Source of the DNA: JANOMH01 sp031422295
Lineage (GTDB): Bacteria > Pseudomonadota > Alphaproteobacteria > Rhodobacterales > Rhodobacteraceae
Assembly: GCA_031422295.1 (NCBI GenBank)
Contig: JANOQM010000043.1
Coordinates: 1-64,000 of the forward strand
DNA length: 64,000 bases
Direction of reading: 5' to 3'
Part shown: positions 35,402 through 47,034 of the stretch, in pieces
How the letters are laid out: the number at the start of each line of letters is the position of its first letter
How positions within the stretch are numbered: the first letter of the stretch is position 1
Position numbers and translations under genes: made by a program
The notes under the pieces: generated by a model
What the model was told of the DNA's origin: nothing
What the model saw: the letters and a program-made list of their open reading frames with translations, nothing else
Database searches by the model: none

Positions 35402-35706
35402 TCGCCGCTGCCCCGCGCATCATTCCCGCCGATACGGCCCGTGCTGTTGCTGGAACTGTCATCGGCTGAACTGTTGGAACCGTGCGGCTCCACGCTGGTA
35501 TCGCTGAACAATAGTGCGCTGTCGGTGTCGGTGGCAATTGGGTCATTGCCCTGCCGCTTTTCGCGGCCGCGCCGCGCGGCATAGAGCCAAAAACCCCGGC
35601 CAATGACAAGGATCAGCATTGTGATGGCAATTGCGGTATACGCCTGCACTTTAATGCTCTTGATGTGCCGCCAGTGGCTGCAGTTTGCCGCAGTTTCGCA
35701 GGCCAA
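35398..35706 (-). CDS. Hypothetical single-pass membrane protein
   Basis: A reading of up to 102 residues has a hydrophobic segment (YTAIAITMLILVIGRGFWLY), a basic RRGREKR stretch, and then a Ser/Asp/Gly-rich tail. This membrane anchor plus polar tail is more protein-like than most antisense readings. The start is uncertain; a GTG at 35649 would give about 83 residues. It is convergent with iolB and overlaps it by 4 bases. No family recognised. Confidence 0.45.
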   Translation of the reverse strand: MACETAANCSHWRHIKSIKVQAYTAIAITMLILVIGRGFWLYAARRGREKRQGNDPIATDTDSALLFSDTSVEPHGSNSSADDSSSNSTGRIGGNDARGSGD

Positions 35707-35793
35707 TCAAATGCCATTGCTGATCAGGTGTTGGCGACGGCCATGTGGCGGTATAGCCAAGGGGTCACGCCATTTTTTCGCGCAGGTTCGCCC

Positions 35794-36753
35794 ATGATGT
35801 ATGCCTATCGCCTGACCTCTGGTCGCCTCACACTGCTGCCGTCCGACGCAGACCTGAAACAAGCCAGTTGGATTGATTTGTATTACCCCCTGCCCGAACA
35901 GGTCGCGCGGGTGACGGCCCTTGGTGTCGCCGTGCCGACGCTGGAGGATATGGAAGAGATCGAGATCTCGAACCGGCTCTATCGCGAGGGCGGCTATGAA
36001 TTCATGACCGTCATTGTGCCGGGGCAGACGCCAGACAAAGTGACCGTCACCGGGCCGGTCACCTTTATTCTGGGCGACAGCCGGTTGGTGACGGTGCGCC
36101 ACCATGCGCCCCGCCCGTTTGAGACCTTTCCGACCCGGGCCGATCAGTCGAGTGCTGGGTGCGGCAATCACACGCGCCTGTTTCTGGGGCTGGTGGAAGA
36201 GATCATCTCGCGCCAAGCCGATCTGCTGGAAGGGGCGGGTAAGGCGCTGGATCGTACAGCGTCACAGGTTTATAGCGAGCGATCATCGCATAACGCCAAA
36301 CTATTAGGCCATAGTTTGACCGACATTGGAAAAGAAGGTGAAGGGCTGTCACGGGTACGGCTGGCGCTGCTGACGCTGGAACGAATGTTGTCCACCTTTG
36401 GCGTCTGGATCGCCGAACGGAAAGATGCCGCAACGCTGCAACCGCTGATCAAAGGGCTGATGCGCGATATTCAGGCGCTTGAGGAACACGCAGCCTTCCT
36501 GTCGAACCGGGTCAGCCTGATCTCGGACACGACGCTGGGCATGATCAATCTGGCGCAGAATGCGACGGTGAAAATTCTGTCCGTGGTCGCGGCTTTGTTC
36601 CTGCCGCCCACGTTGATTGCGTCGATCTATGGAATGAATTTCACCGCGATGCCGGAACTGACACAGCCTTGGGGTTACCCCATGGCACTGGGGCTGATGG
36701 TGGCCTCGGCGGTGATCACCTATGTCTATTGCAAGTGGATGCGCTGGCTTTAA
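35794..36753 (+). CDS. corA: CorA-family metal ion transporter
   Basis: The 319-residue protein has the CorA/ZntB plan: a cytoplasmic domain of about 250 residues with long helices, then two membrane segments near the C-terminus (about 258-280 and 295-315) joined by a loop that begins with the signature YGMNF. These pentameric channels carry Mg, Co or Zn. The start MMYAYRL is the first that fits the family. It stands alone, convergent with pgm. Confidence 0.9.
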   Translation: MMYAYRLTSGRLTLLPSDADLKQASWIDLYYPLPEQVARVTALGVAVPTLEDMEEIEISNRLYREGGYEFMTVIVPGQTPDKVTVTGPVTFILGDSRLVTVRHHAPRPFETFPTRADQSSAGCGNHTRLFLGLVEEIISRQADLLEGAGKALDRTASQVYSERSSHNAKLLGHSLTDIGKEGEGLSRVRLALLTLERMLSTFGVWIAERKDAATLQPLIKGLMRDIQALEEHAAFLSNRVSLISDTTLGMINLAQNATVKILSVVAALFLPPTLIASIYGMNFTAMPELTQPWGYPMALGLMVASAVITYVYCKWMRWL

Positions 36754-36789
36754 ATCCCGGTTTCCCGCGCCGGGGGCAAAGTCAGAGCC

Positions 36790-36830
36790 GTCGCCAGTGT
36801 CGCGCGAACCAATGGCGCGACAACGGCGAC
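36790..36830. terminator. Stem-loop between convergent corA and pgm
   Basis: An outer stem (GTCGCC/GGCGAC) and an inner stem (TGTCGCGC/GCGCGACA) are stacked across a two-base mismatch, with a 9-base loop. It could terminate both converging transcripts; only short A/T stretches follow. Confidence 0.5.
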
Positions 36831-36869
36831 CGGGGATATTTATTGAACAAAAGAATACGGACGGGGTTT

Positions 36870-38501
36870 TCAGGTGATGACATCGGGGGCGGTGCGCCCT
36901 GTATATGCGGCGATTCCGGCGATGGTTTCGGCAGCGGCGATAATCGGGGCAAGGGCGGTTTGCGCGTCATTGTGCAATTGGGTCGGGTCGGTTTCGACCA
37001 GCTCCAGATAGACCCGCAGGGTCGCGCCGACGGTGCCAGTTCCGGACAGCCGGAACACGACACGACCCCCGCCGGCAAAGGTGATCCGCAGTCCCTGGGC
37101 CGCCGAATGTGACCCGTCAACCGGATCGTCATAGGCAAATTCATCCGCCGTTGTCACAGTCAGGGTGCCAAAGGACTGGCCGGACAAGGCTGGCAACTTT
37201 GCCCGCAAGCCGTCATACAACGCATTGGCCTTACCGCTGTCCACATCTTCGTAATCATGCCGGGAATAATAGTTCCGGCCGTATGTCGCCCAATGATTTG
37301 ACATCAGCTGTGCGACGGAAGTCTTTGTATCTGCAAGGATGTTCAGCCACAGCAACACAGCCCAAAGTCCGTCTTTTTCGCGCACATGGTCCGATCCGGT
37401 GCCGGCCGATTCCTCGCCACACAGGGTCGCGCGACCAGCGTCCAGCAGATTGCCGAAAAACTTCCACCCGGTTGGGGTTTCATAGCAGGGCATATTCATT
37501 GCGGCGGCAACCCGGTCAACCGCGCCCGATGTGGGCATCGACCGGGCCACGCCTTTAAGTCCTGCGCTATAGCCCGGTGCGCGGTGCGCATGGGCCGCGA
37601 GCAACGCCAGCGAATCCGACGGCGTGACATAAACCCCGCGCCCCAGGATCATGTTACGATCGCCGTCGCCGTCGCTGGCAGCGCCAAAATCAGGGGCATT
37701 GACTGACATCATTTCATCGACCAGCGGTTTGGCCCAAATCGGGTTCGGGTCAGGGTGGCCGCCGCCAAAATCGGGCGAAGGCACAGCGTTAACCACCGAT
37801 CCCGGCAGGGCCCCCAACGTGCCCTCAAGGATCGCTTTCGCATAGGGGCCGGTGATTGCATGCATCGCATCAAACCGCAGGGTGAAACCGCTGGCAAACA
37901 GCGCCTTGATCGCGGCAAAATCGAAAAGTTGGGCCATAAGTGCGGCATAGTCTGTGACCGGGTCCACAACCTCGATGGCCATTGGCCCCATGGTCAAAAG
38001 GCCCGGGCGCGACAGGTCCGCATCCTGCGTTTCAAGTATCTTGTAACTGGTCAATGTCTTGGTAATCGCAAAGATTGCATCCGTGATCCCCTCGGGGGCA
38101 GGTCCACCGTTGGGCGTGTTATATTTCAGGCCGAAATCGGCATCCTCGCCGCCCGGATTATGGCTGGCTGACAGGATCAGCCCGCCATCGGTCTTATGCA
38201 GCCGGATCAGGTGGCTGGCTGCAGGGGTGGACAGTAACGCCCCCACGCCGACGATCACCTTAGCCGCCCCATTGGCCGCCGCCATGCGCAGGATAACCTG
38301 GCTGGCCCGGTCATTGAAATAGCGGCCATCGCCGCCTAAAACCAACGTCTTTCCCGCAATCCCGCCAATCCCGTCAAAGATGGATTGCACATAGTTTTCA
38401 AGGTAATGCCGCCCCATGAAGACCTTGGTTTTCTTGCGCAGGCCGGATGTGCCGGGTTTTTGGCCGTCGATCGGGGTGGTCTGGATGGTCATGGTCTGCA
38501 T
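36870..38501 (-). CDS. pgm: Phosphoglucomutase
   Basis: This 543-residue alpha-phosphohexomutase interconverts glucose 1- and 6-phosphate. The phosphoserine loop LSASHNPGG, the metal-binding DGDGDRNM, the sugar-binding CGEESAGTGSDH and the phosphate-binding RLSGTGTVGATLR are all present. Length suits the eukaryote-like Pgm found in glycogen operons. It is last in the glg operon, 24 bases after glgX, with a ribosome-site-like AAGGAGG just upstream. Confidence 0.95.
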   Translation of the reverse strand: MQTMTIQTTPIDGQKPGTSGLRKKTKVFMGRHYLENYVQSIFDGIGGIAGKTLVLGGDGRYFNDRASQVILRMAAANGAAKVIVGVGALLSTPAASHLIRLHKTDGGLILSASHNPGGEDADFGLKYNTPNGGPAPEGITDAIFAITKTLTSYKILETQDADLSRPGLLTMGPMAIEVVDPVTDYAALMAQLFDFAAIKALFASGFTLRFDAMHAITGPYAKAILEGTLGALPGSVVNAVPSPDFGGGHPDPNPIWAKPLVDEMMSVNAPDFGAASDGDGDRNMILGRGVYVTPSDSLALLAAHAHRAPGYSAGLKGVARSMPTSGAVDRVAAAMNMPCYETPTGWKFFGNLLDAGRATLCGEESAGTGSDHVREKDGLWAVLLWLNILADTKTSVAQLMSNHWATYGRNYYSRHDYEDVDSGKANALYDGLRAKLPALSGQSFGTLTVTTADEFAYDDPVDGSHSAAQGLRITFAGGGRVVFRLSGTGTVGATLRVYLELVETDPTQLHNDAQTALAPIIAAAETIAGIAAYTGRTAPDVIT

Positions 38502-38525
38502 GGCGTCCTCCTTGAAATCCGGGTC

Positions 38526-40621
<2,096 letters not shown>

Positions 40622-40625
<4 letters not shown>

Positions 40626-42052
40626 GCGTTTGGTGTCACGTCCCGGTAAAGGGCGGCATAGGTGTGGGCCGACGGGCCCCAGCCCACCGGTTGCGCCATC
40701 GCATTGGCCTGCATTTCTGCCCAGGTTTCCGTCTGACCATAAAGCGTGCAGACTTGATCAATCGCCCCAGCCAGCCCATCGACCGTCACCGGATGAAACT
40801 GAATGCCCGTGGCCACACCAACCCCAAGGGCAGCCGGCGAGGCGTGGATCACGGTATCGGCCAGTCCGCCGGTCAGCGCCACCACCGGGATCGTCCCATA
40901 GCGTAGCCCATATAGCTGCGTCAGCCCGCAAGGTTCAAACCGCGACGGCACCAATATCGCATCCGCCCCGGCCATCATCCGGTGCGACAGCGCCTCGTCA
41001 TAGCCGATCTTGACCCCGACATTGGTATCGCGGGCGGCATTGCGAAACGCATCTTCCATGGCTTTATCACCCGACCCCAACAGGGCCAGTTGTCCGCCCC
41101 TTTGCAGCAGTAGAGGTAGCGTTTCCAGCAAAAGGTCCAGCCCTTTTTGTTCGGTCAGGCGCGAGATCACGATACAAAGCGGGCCTTGCGCGTCGTTTAG
41201 GCCGAATTCGGTGCGCAATGCCGCTTTGTTGGCCGCTTTTCCAGCGGCGGTTTTATAGGGAATGACCGCAGGGTCCGTGGCGGGGTTCCAGGCGTTTTCG
41301 TCTATGCCATTGAGAATGCCGGTCAAAACCCCGCGCCTTGCGCGCATCACCCCGTCCAGACCCATGCCAAATTCGTCGCGCATCAGTTCGGCGGCATAGG
41401 TCGGCGATACGGTGGTCAGGCGGTCAGCCCCCATCAATCCGGCCTTCAACGCCGATATCCGGCCCCAAAACTCGAATCCATCCCGCGAAAACCGCGCCCG
41501 GGGCAGCCGTAGGGTGGGCAATTTCCCCAATTCTGCCAGCCCATGAAACGCGATGTTATGGATCGTCAGTATAGTCCCGGTTTTACCCGATCCCCCCATC
41601 ATATGCAGATATTCGGGGACGAACCCGGCCTGCCAGTCATGCGCGTGAATGACATCGGGCTTCCACCCAGCTATGCCGTCCTTGCCAATCAGGGCTGCGA
41701 TCCATGACAGGGCGGCAAAGCGTTCGGGGTTGTCCGGCCAATCCTTGCCATCCGGCCCCAGATAGATCGACCCCGCCCGGTCATACAAATGCGGCGCGTC
41801 CAGCACTAACAGGTCCAGTCCGGCAGCCTTCCCGGCCAGCAGCCGGGCGGGGCCACCGAACAGATCGGGGTCGGTTAAAACGATTTTCGGCCCTACAAGC
41901 GCCTTCATCACCGCCGGATAGCCGGGCAGTAGGGTGCGCATCACAACGCCCTCTGCGGCCAAAGCAGCAGGCAGCGCGCCCACCACATCCGCAAGCCCGC
42001 CGGTTTTTACCAACGGGGCGCATTCCGACGCGACCGAAAGCACCGCAGTCAT
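40622..42052 (-). CDS. glgA: Glycogen synthase (ADP-glucose)
   Basis: The 476-residue GT5 enzyme has the N-terminal KTGGLADVVGALP motif, HAHDWQAGFVPEY, and the C-terminal RFEPCGLTQLYGLRYGTIPV with the catalytic Glu. It adds glucose from ADP-glucose to glycogen. The start at MTAVLSVASECAP overlaps the glgC stop (ATGA); a longer reading upstream is the out-of-frame glgC 3' end. Confidence 0.95.
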
Positions 42053-43304
42053 TTTGCGGCCATCTTTTCCAGCATATCCTGCGTGATCAGGGTCACGCCA
42101 CGCGCGGTCACACGGAAATGCTTGGCATCCTCGATCGGATCCTCGCCCACCACCAGCCCCTCGGGAATGTTCACACCGGCATCGATGACGACATTGCGCA
42201 GCCGCGCATGGCGGTTGACGGTGACATAAGGCAGCACCACCGCATGGTCGAGGACGGCATAAGAGTTGGTATGCACCTCGGTAACAGCAGCGAATTGCGG
42301 ACCTCGGTGCCCGAAATGATGCAGCCGCCCGACACCATCGACGACACGGCAATGCCGCGCCGGTCTTTTTCATCGTGGATAAACTTGGCCGGGGGGACGG
42401 ATTCCGAATAGGTCCAAATTGGCCAGTTCTTGTCCCACAGGTTCAGGTCCGGGGTGAATCCGGTCAGGTCGATATTCGCCTCCCAGAACGCATCCACGGT
42501 GCCGACATCGCGCCAATAGGCCGGGGCACCGGGGGCGCGGACGCAGCTGTCGTCAAACCGATGCGCCATCGCCTTGCCGTTTTTGACTAGATCAGGGATC
42601 AGGTCCATGCCGAAATCATGGCTGGAATTGGTGTCGTCATTGTCTTTCAACAGCAGTTCGCGCAGGAATTTCCATGAAAATACGTAAATCCCCATCGAGG
42701 CCAGCGCCTTGGTCGGGTCATCGGGTGTGCCGGGCGGGTCTTTGGGTTTTTCCAGAAACGACGTGATCCGCCCCGTCGCATCCGTGGCCATCACGCCAAA
42801 GGCGGACGCCTCTTTGCGCGGCACGGTCAGACAACCGATGGTCACATCGGCGCCGGATTCCACATGCTGGCGCAGCATCACTTCGTAATCCATTTTATAA
42901 ATATGGTCGCCCGCCAGAATGATAATATAATCAATGCCGTAGCTGTCGACGATGTCGATATTCTGGGTCACGGCATCGGCAGTACCGCGATACCAGTTAC
43001 TCTCGTTCATCCGCTGCGATGCAGGCAGGATATCCAGAAATTCGTTGCGTTCCGCCCGGAAAAAGCTCCAGCCGCGCTGGCAATGGCGGATCAGACTATG
43101 CGCCTTGTATTGCGTCGCCACCGCCATTTTGCGAATGCCGGAATTCATCGCATTGGACAAAGCAAAGTCCACAATCCGGGTTTTGCCGCCAAAATACACC
43201 GCCGGTTTCACCCGCCTGTCGGTCAGCTCGTGCAGGCGCGACCCGCGCCCGCCTGCCAGCACAAAGGCCATGGATCGTTGGGTTATTCTGCGGTTTTGCG
43301 GCAT
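42049..43304 (-). pseudogene. glgC: ADP-glucose pyrophosphorylase with a one-base deletion
   Basis: The reading starts MPQNRRITQRSMAFVLAGG and matches GlgC well (GGRGSRLHELTDRRVKPAV, IILAGDHIYKMDYE, FLEKPKDP, YWRDVGTVDAFWEAN). After NSLL at codon 341 the frame is lost. The plus-strand bases GGTAAC (42280-42285) lack one base of an expected Phe codon before Thr-Glu-Val-His. In the next frame the C-terminal beta-helix continues intact (HTNSYAVLDHAVVLPYV to the stop at 42049). Repaired, the protein would be about 418 residues, the usual length. The flanking genes are intact, so this is either a sequencing error or a very recent mutation. As read, the product would lack the normal C-terminal domain. 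Confidence 0.85.
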
Positions 43305-43328
43305 CGTCGGCTCCCTCGGAATTGATGA

Positions 43329-45527
43329 CTAGGCCTGGCCCAGCTGGAATATCAGCGTGGACAAGGGCGGAATGGTGATGTGAATACTGGCGGGCTGTCC
43401 CTGATAGGCGGCGTCATTGGCGGCACACCCGCCCAGATTACCCCGGTTTGCCCCGCCGTACACAGCTGCATCAGTATTCATCACCTCGGACCAATGGCCC
43501 AACGCAGGCACGCCGATCTGGTGCATGGTCCGCTCAACCGGGGTGAAATTGCAGATAATGACGCAAGGCGCATCCGTATCCGCCCCGCGCCGGATGAAGG
43601 ACAGGATGGATTGTTCGTTATCGGTCGCGTCGATCCAACTAAACCCGGACCCGTCGCAATCCTTGACATGCAGGGCCGGGACCGCGCGATACAGGTGGTT
43701 CAGATCGCGTACCAGCGACTGAATCCCCTTATGGGCAGGCTGTTCAGCGGCGTCCCAGTTGATTTGGCCGTCGTGGTTCCATTCCTCGGGTTGGCCAAAC
43801 TCGCAACCCATGAAGATCAGCTTTTTGCCCGGATGCGCCCACATGAATCCATAATAGGCCCGCAGATTGGCGCATTTTTCCCAATGATTTCCGGGCATTT
43901 TTTCCAGCATGGAGCCTTTGCCATGCACCACTTCGTCATGCGAAATTGGCAGGACGAAGTTTTCGCTGAATGCGTAATGGATGCCAAAGGTCATCTGATG
44001 ATGGTGGTATTTCCGGTGGATCGGCTCGTGCTTGATGTAGGACAGGGTGTCATTCATCCAGCCCATGTTCCACTTGAACCCGAACCCCAGCCCGCCCGCA
44101 TCGACCGGGGCCGACACGCGGGGAAAGCTGGTGGATTCCTCGGCAATTGTCATGATCCCGGTCTGTGACCCATAGGCCGCGATGTTCATCCGGTGGAACA
44201 GATTGATCGCCTCGTAATTCTCGCGCCCGCCGTCCCGGTTCGGGATCCATTCGCCATCTTTGCGGCTATAATCGCGGTATAACATCGACGCCACCGCATC
44301 GACCCGCAGCCCATCGACATGGTATTCCTCAAGCCAATACAAGGCGTTAGCGACCAGAAAGTTCGCCACCTCGGCCCGGCCATAGTTGTAGATCAAGGTG
44401 TTCCAGTCCTGATGGAACCCTTCCTTTGGATTGCCATGTTCATACAAAGGCGTGCCGTCAAACTGCCCCAGACCATGCGCATCGGTCGGGAAATGGCCGG
44501 GCACCCAGTCCAGAATGACCCCAAGACCAGCCTGATGTGCGGCCTCGACCAGATTTCGAAACTCATGCGGCGGGCCAAACCGCACCGTGGGGGCATACAT
44601 GCCGACGGGCTGATATCCCCAGGATCCGTCGAACGGAAATTCGCTGATCGGCATCAGTTCGATATGGGTGAACCCCATATCGCGGGCGTAATTCACCAGA
44701 TCAATGGCATGTTCCTTGTACGACAGCGGCCTGCCACCCTGATCCCAGATGCGTTTCCACGACCCCAGATGCACCTCATAAACTGAAATCGCGGCATCCC
44801 GGCTATTCGCCGCCGCCCGCGACGTCATCCAGTCGGCATCCTGCCAGCCAAAGCCCCGGATATCGCGGACAATGCTGGCGGTTTCGGGCGGGTGCTGCGA
44901 CCCGAATCCCACCGGATCGGCTTTCAAAGGCATCCGGTCGCCATGTGGGCCAATCAGTTCGTATTTATACGCGGCCCCATCGCCCGCGCCGGGCACGAAC
45001 GTCTCCCACACACCCGTGCCACCGCGCCGCCGCATCATATGCCGCCGCCCATCCCAGGCGTTGAAATCGCCCACCACGGACACGCGCCGCGCGTTGGGGG
45101 CCCAGACCGCGAAATGCGTGCCATGGGTGCCGTCATGCTCCATCACATGCGCGCCCAAGGCGTGCCACAGCCGCTGATGCGTGCCCTCGCCGAGCAGGTA
45201 TTCATCCAGATCGGTCAGCACCGGACCAAAGCGGTAAGCATCGTCATAATTCCACACCGCCCCATCCGCACCCGTGCCGCGCAGGGAATAGGCGGTCTTG
45301 CCCGGCACTTTGCCGCTGAACAATGCGCCTTGAATCCGGGTCAGCGGATAGGTCTTGGTCCCCACCACCGCAGCCAGTTCATGCGCGCCCGGATCAATCG
45401 CGGTGACCCAGCGGTCACGGCCAAAAACATGCGGGCCCAAAACTGAAAACGGGTCGCCATGGGCGGCGTCCAGCAATTCGGTGACGGTGCCAGGGTCAAG
45501 CGGGGCGGGATGTAACGCTGTTGTCAT
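43329..45527 (-). CDS. glgB: 1,4-alpha-glucan branching enzyme
   Basis: This 732-residue GH13 enzyme has an N-terminal domain, a CBM48 domain (NARRVSVVGDFNAWDGRRH), and a catalytic barrel with VPGHFPTD, GLRVDAVASMLY (nucleophile Asp), IAEESTSFP (Glu) and PISHDEVVHGKGS. It introduces alpha-1,6 branches. It is the first glg gene, 49 bases after the frc kinase gene on the same strand, with a hairpin between. Confidence 0.96.
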   Translation of the reverse strand: MTTALHPAPLDPGTVTELLDAAHGDPFSVLGPHVFGRDRWVTAIDPGAHELAAVVGTKTYPLTRIQGALFSGKVPGKTAYSLRGTGADGAVWNYDDAYRFGPVLTDLDEYLLGEGTHQRLWHALGAHVMEHDGTHGTHFAVWAPNARRVSVVGDFNAWDGRRHMMRRRGGTGVWETFVPGAGDGAAYKYELIGPHGDRMPLKADPVGFGSQHPPETASIVRDIRGFGWQDADWMTSRAAANSRDAAISVYEVHLGSWKRIWDQGGRPLSYKEHAIDLVNYARDMGFTHIELMPISEFPFDGSWGYQPVGMYAPTVRFGPPHEFRNLVEAAHQAGLGVILDWVPGHFPTDAHGLGQFDGTPLYEHGNPKEGFHQDWNTLIYNYGRAEVANFLVANALYWLEEYHVDGLRVDAVASMLYRDYSRKDGEWIPNRDGGRENYEAINLFHRMNIAAYGSQTGIMTIAEESTSFPRVSAPVDAGGLGFGFKWNMGWMNDTLSYIKHEPIHRKYHHHQMTFGIHYAFSENFVLPISHDEVVHGKGSMLEKMPGNHWEKCANLRAYYGFMWAHPGKKLIFMGCEFGQPEEWNHDGQINWDAAEQPAHKGIQSLVRDLNHLYRAVPALHVKDCDGSGFSWIDATDNEQSILSFIRRGADTDAPCVIICNFTPVERTMHQIGVPALGHWSEVMNTDAAVYGGANRGNLGGCAANDAAYQGQPASIHITIPPLSTLIFQLGQA

Positions 45528-45539
45528 AACCGGATCATA

Positions 45540-45567
45540 CCCCGTTTGCGCCGCGTCGCAAGCGGGG
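45540..45567 (-). terminator. Stem-loop between frcK and glgB
   Basis: CCCCGCTTGCG and CGCAAACGGGG pair over 11 bases (one G-U) around a six-base loop. It follows the frcK stop by 9 bases and precedes the glgB ATG by 12. There is no T-run, so it may be an attenuator or RNA-stability element rather than a strong terminator. Confidence 0.45.
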
Positions 45568-45576
45568 CTGTTAGCG

Positions 45577-46230
45577 TTAACGTGCAGGATGGGTTTGCAA
45601 AATCAGATCAGCGGGCAAGGGCCGGTCGATCACCCTTTGCGCATTTGGAATATCGTTGCTTTCTGCCCGCCGGGTCGCGGCAGCCCGGCTGAGCCCTAAG
45701 CTTAGCCAGCGCTGGATCAGACGGGCCCGCAATTCCGGCATTGGCACATCCAGCCGGGCGGCAAACGTCCAGAGGGGCGCAAGTGCCGACCACGGGTCCT
45801 GATCGAACAGCAGATAGTTGCCTTCGACAATCACCACTTCGCAATCGGCACTGACCACGGTTGCCCCGGCAATGGCCAGATCGCGGGTCCGGTCGAACAC
45901 CGGCACGAAAACCTCAACCGGGTCAGCCAGACGGCGGATCAGATGCACAAAACCTGCGGCGTCAAAGGTTTCCGGCGCGCCTTTGCGCGGGCGCAAGCCC
46001 CGCGCGTCAAGGATCGCATTATCCAGATGAAAGCCGTCCATCGGCACCACTTCGGCGCTGATTTTCTGGTCGCGCAACCGGCGGCACAGTTCGGCGGCAA
46101 GAACGGATTTGCCGCTACCCGGCGCGCCCGCGATTGCCACCAGAATGCGGAATTGCGCGGGCCGCAGGGCATGGACCCGTTCGGCCAGCGCATTCACATG
46201 GGCAGTGATATCCAGCATCGGGCGATCCAC
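45577..46230 (-). CDS. frcK: P-loop sugar kinase of the fructose operon
   Basis: The 217-residue kinase has Walker A AGAPGSGKSVLA near residue 35, a PMDGFHLDNAIL substrate loop, and VIVEGNYLL, all shared with uridine kinase/phosphoribulokinase-like proteins and with the FrcK protein of rhizobial frc operons. It starts with GTG behind a GGGTGG stretch; ATG four codons later is an alternative. As last gene of frcB-C-A-K it may phosphorylate incoming fructose, but this has not been read from active-site residues. Confidence 0.75.
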   Translation of the reverse strand: MDRPMLDITAHVNALAERVHALRPAQFRILVAIAGAPGSGKSVLAAELCRRLRDQKISAEVVPMDGFHLDNAILDARGLRPRKGAPETFDAAGFVHLIRRLADPVEVFVPVFDRTRDLAIAGATVVSADCEVVIVEGNYLLFDQDPWSALAPLWTFAARLDVPMPELRARLIQRWLSLGLSRAAATRRAESNDIPNAQRVIDRPLPADLILQTHPAR

Positions 46231-46248
46231 TTAACAGCCCACCCGATG

Positions 46249-47034
46249 TCAGATCGGCTCAAGCTCGGTATCGGGCACTTTCGCGCCGGTCATATAGGCA
46301 ACCGCATCAGACATCGAATGATTCTTGGGGTTGATGACGCAAAGCCGCCGACCCAAGCGGTGAATATGGATGCGGTCGGCCACTTCAAACACATGCGGCA
46401 TGTTGTGTGAAATCAGAATAATCGGCACCCCGCGCGACCGGACGTCCTGAATCAACTCCAGCACCCGGCGGGATTCCTTGACCCCCAACGCCGCTGTGGG
46501 TTCGTCCAGAATGATCACCTTGGACCCGAATGCCGCAGCCCTGGCCACAGCCACACCCTGCCGCTGGCCGCCCGACAGGGATTCCACCGCCACATTGATG
46601 TTCTGGATCGTCATCAGGCCCAGTTCAGACAGTTTGTTGCGGGCAAAGTCCTGCATCTTTTTCTGGTCCATCATCCGCAACCATGACCCCAGGACACCGG
46701 GTTTGCGCAATTCGCGGCCCAGAAACATATTGTTGGCGATGGTCAGAGCCGGGGACAAAGCAAGGTTCTGGTAGACGGTTTCGATGCCGGCCTTTTGTGC
46801 ATCCTGCGGGCTGCGGAAATGCAAGACCTGCCCATCCATCCTGATTTCGCCATGGTCGGGGGTGACGGCCCCGGCGATGGCCTTGACCAGCGTGGATTTG
46901 CCAGCGCCGTTGTCGCCGATGACAGCAGTGATTTCGCCCGGATACAGGTCGAAATCGGCACCATTCATCGCCACGACCGTGCCATAGCGCTTCATCAGAC
47001 CACGGCAGGTCAGGACAGGTTGCACTTCACTCAT
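46249..47034 (-). CDS. frcA: Fructose-type ABC transporter ATPase
   Basis: This 261-residue single-domain ATPase has Walker A GDNGAGKST, signature LSGGQRQGVAVARA, Walker B VIILDEPTAALGV and ISHNMPHVFEVADRI. The ATG at 47034 overlaps the permease stop (ATGA) and has a GGAGG site; an ATG 21 bases earlier does not. The operon order and the downstream kinase match frc operons. The similar ATPase at 27972 belongs to the inositol system. Confidence 0.88.
   Translation of the reverse strand: MSEVQPVLTCRGLMKRYGTVVAMNGADFDLYPGEITAVIGDNGAGKSTLVKAIAGAVTPDHGEIRMDGQVLHFRSPQDAQKAGIETVYQNLALSPALTIANNMFLGRELRKPGVLGSWLRMMDQKKMQDFARNKLSELGLMTIQNINVAVESLSGGQRQGVAVARAAAFGSKVIILDEPTAALGVKESRRVLELIQDVRSRGVPIILISHNMPHVFEVADRIHIHRLGRRLCVINPKNHSMSDAVAYMTGAKVPDTELEPI

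Noticed and set aside
42053..42373. N-terminal extension of glgA by about 107 codons
   Set aside because: The added part is the glgC 3' end read out of frame; glgA begins at its conserved KTGGLADVVG region with an ATGA overlap.
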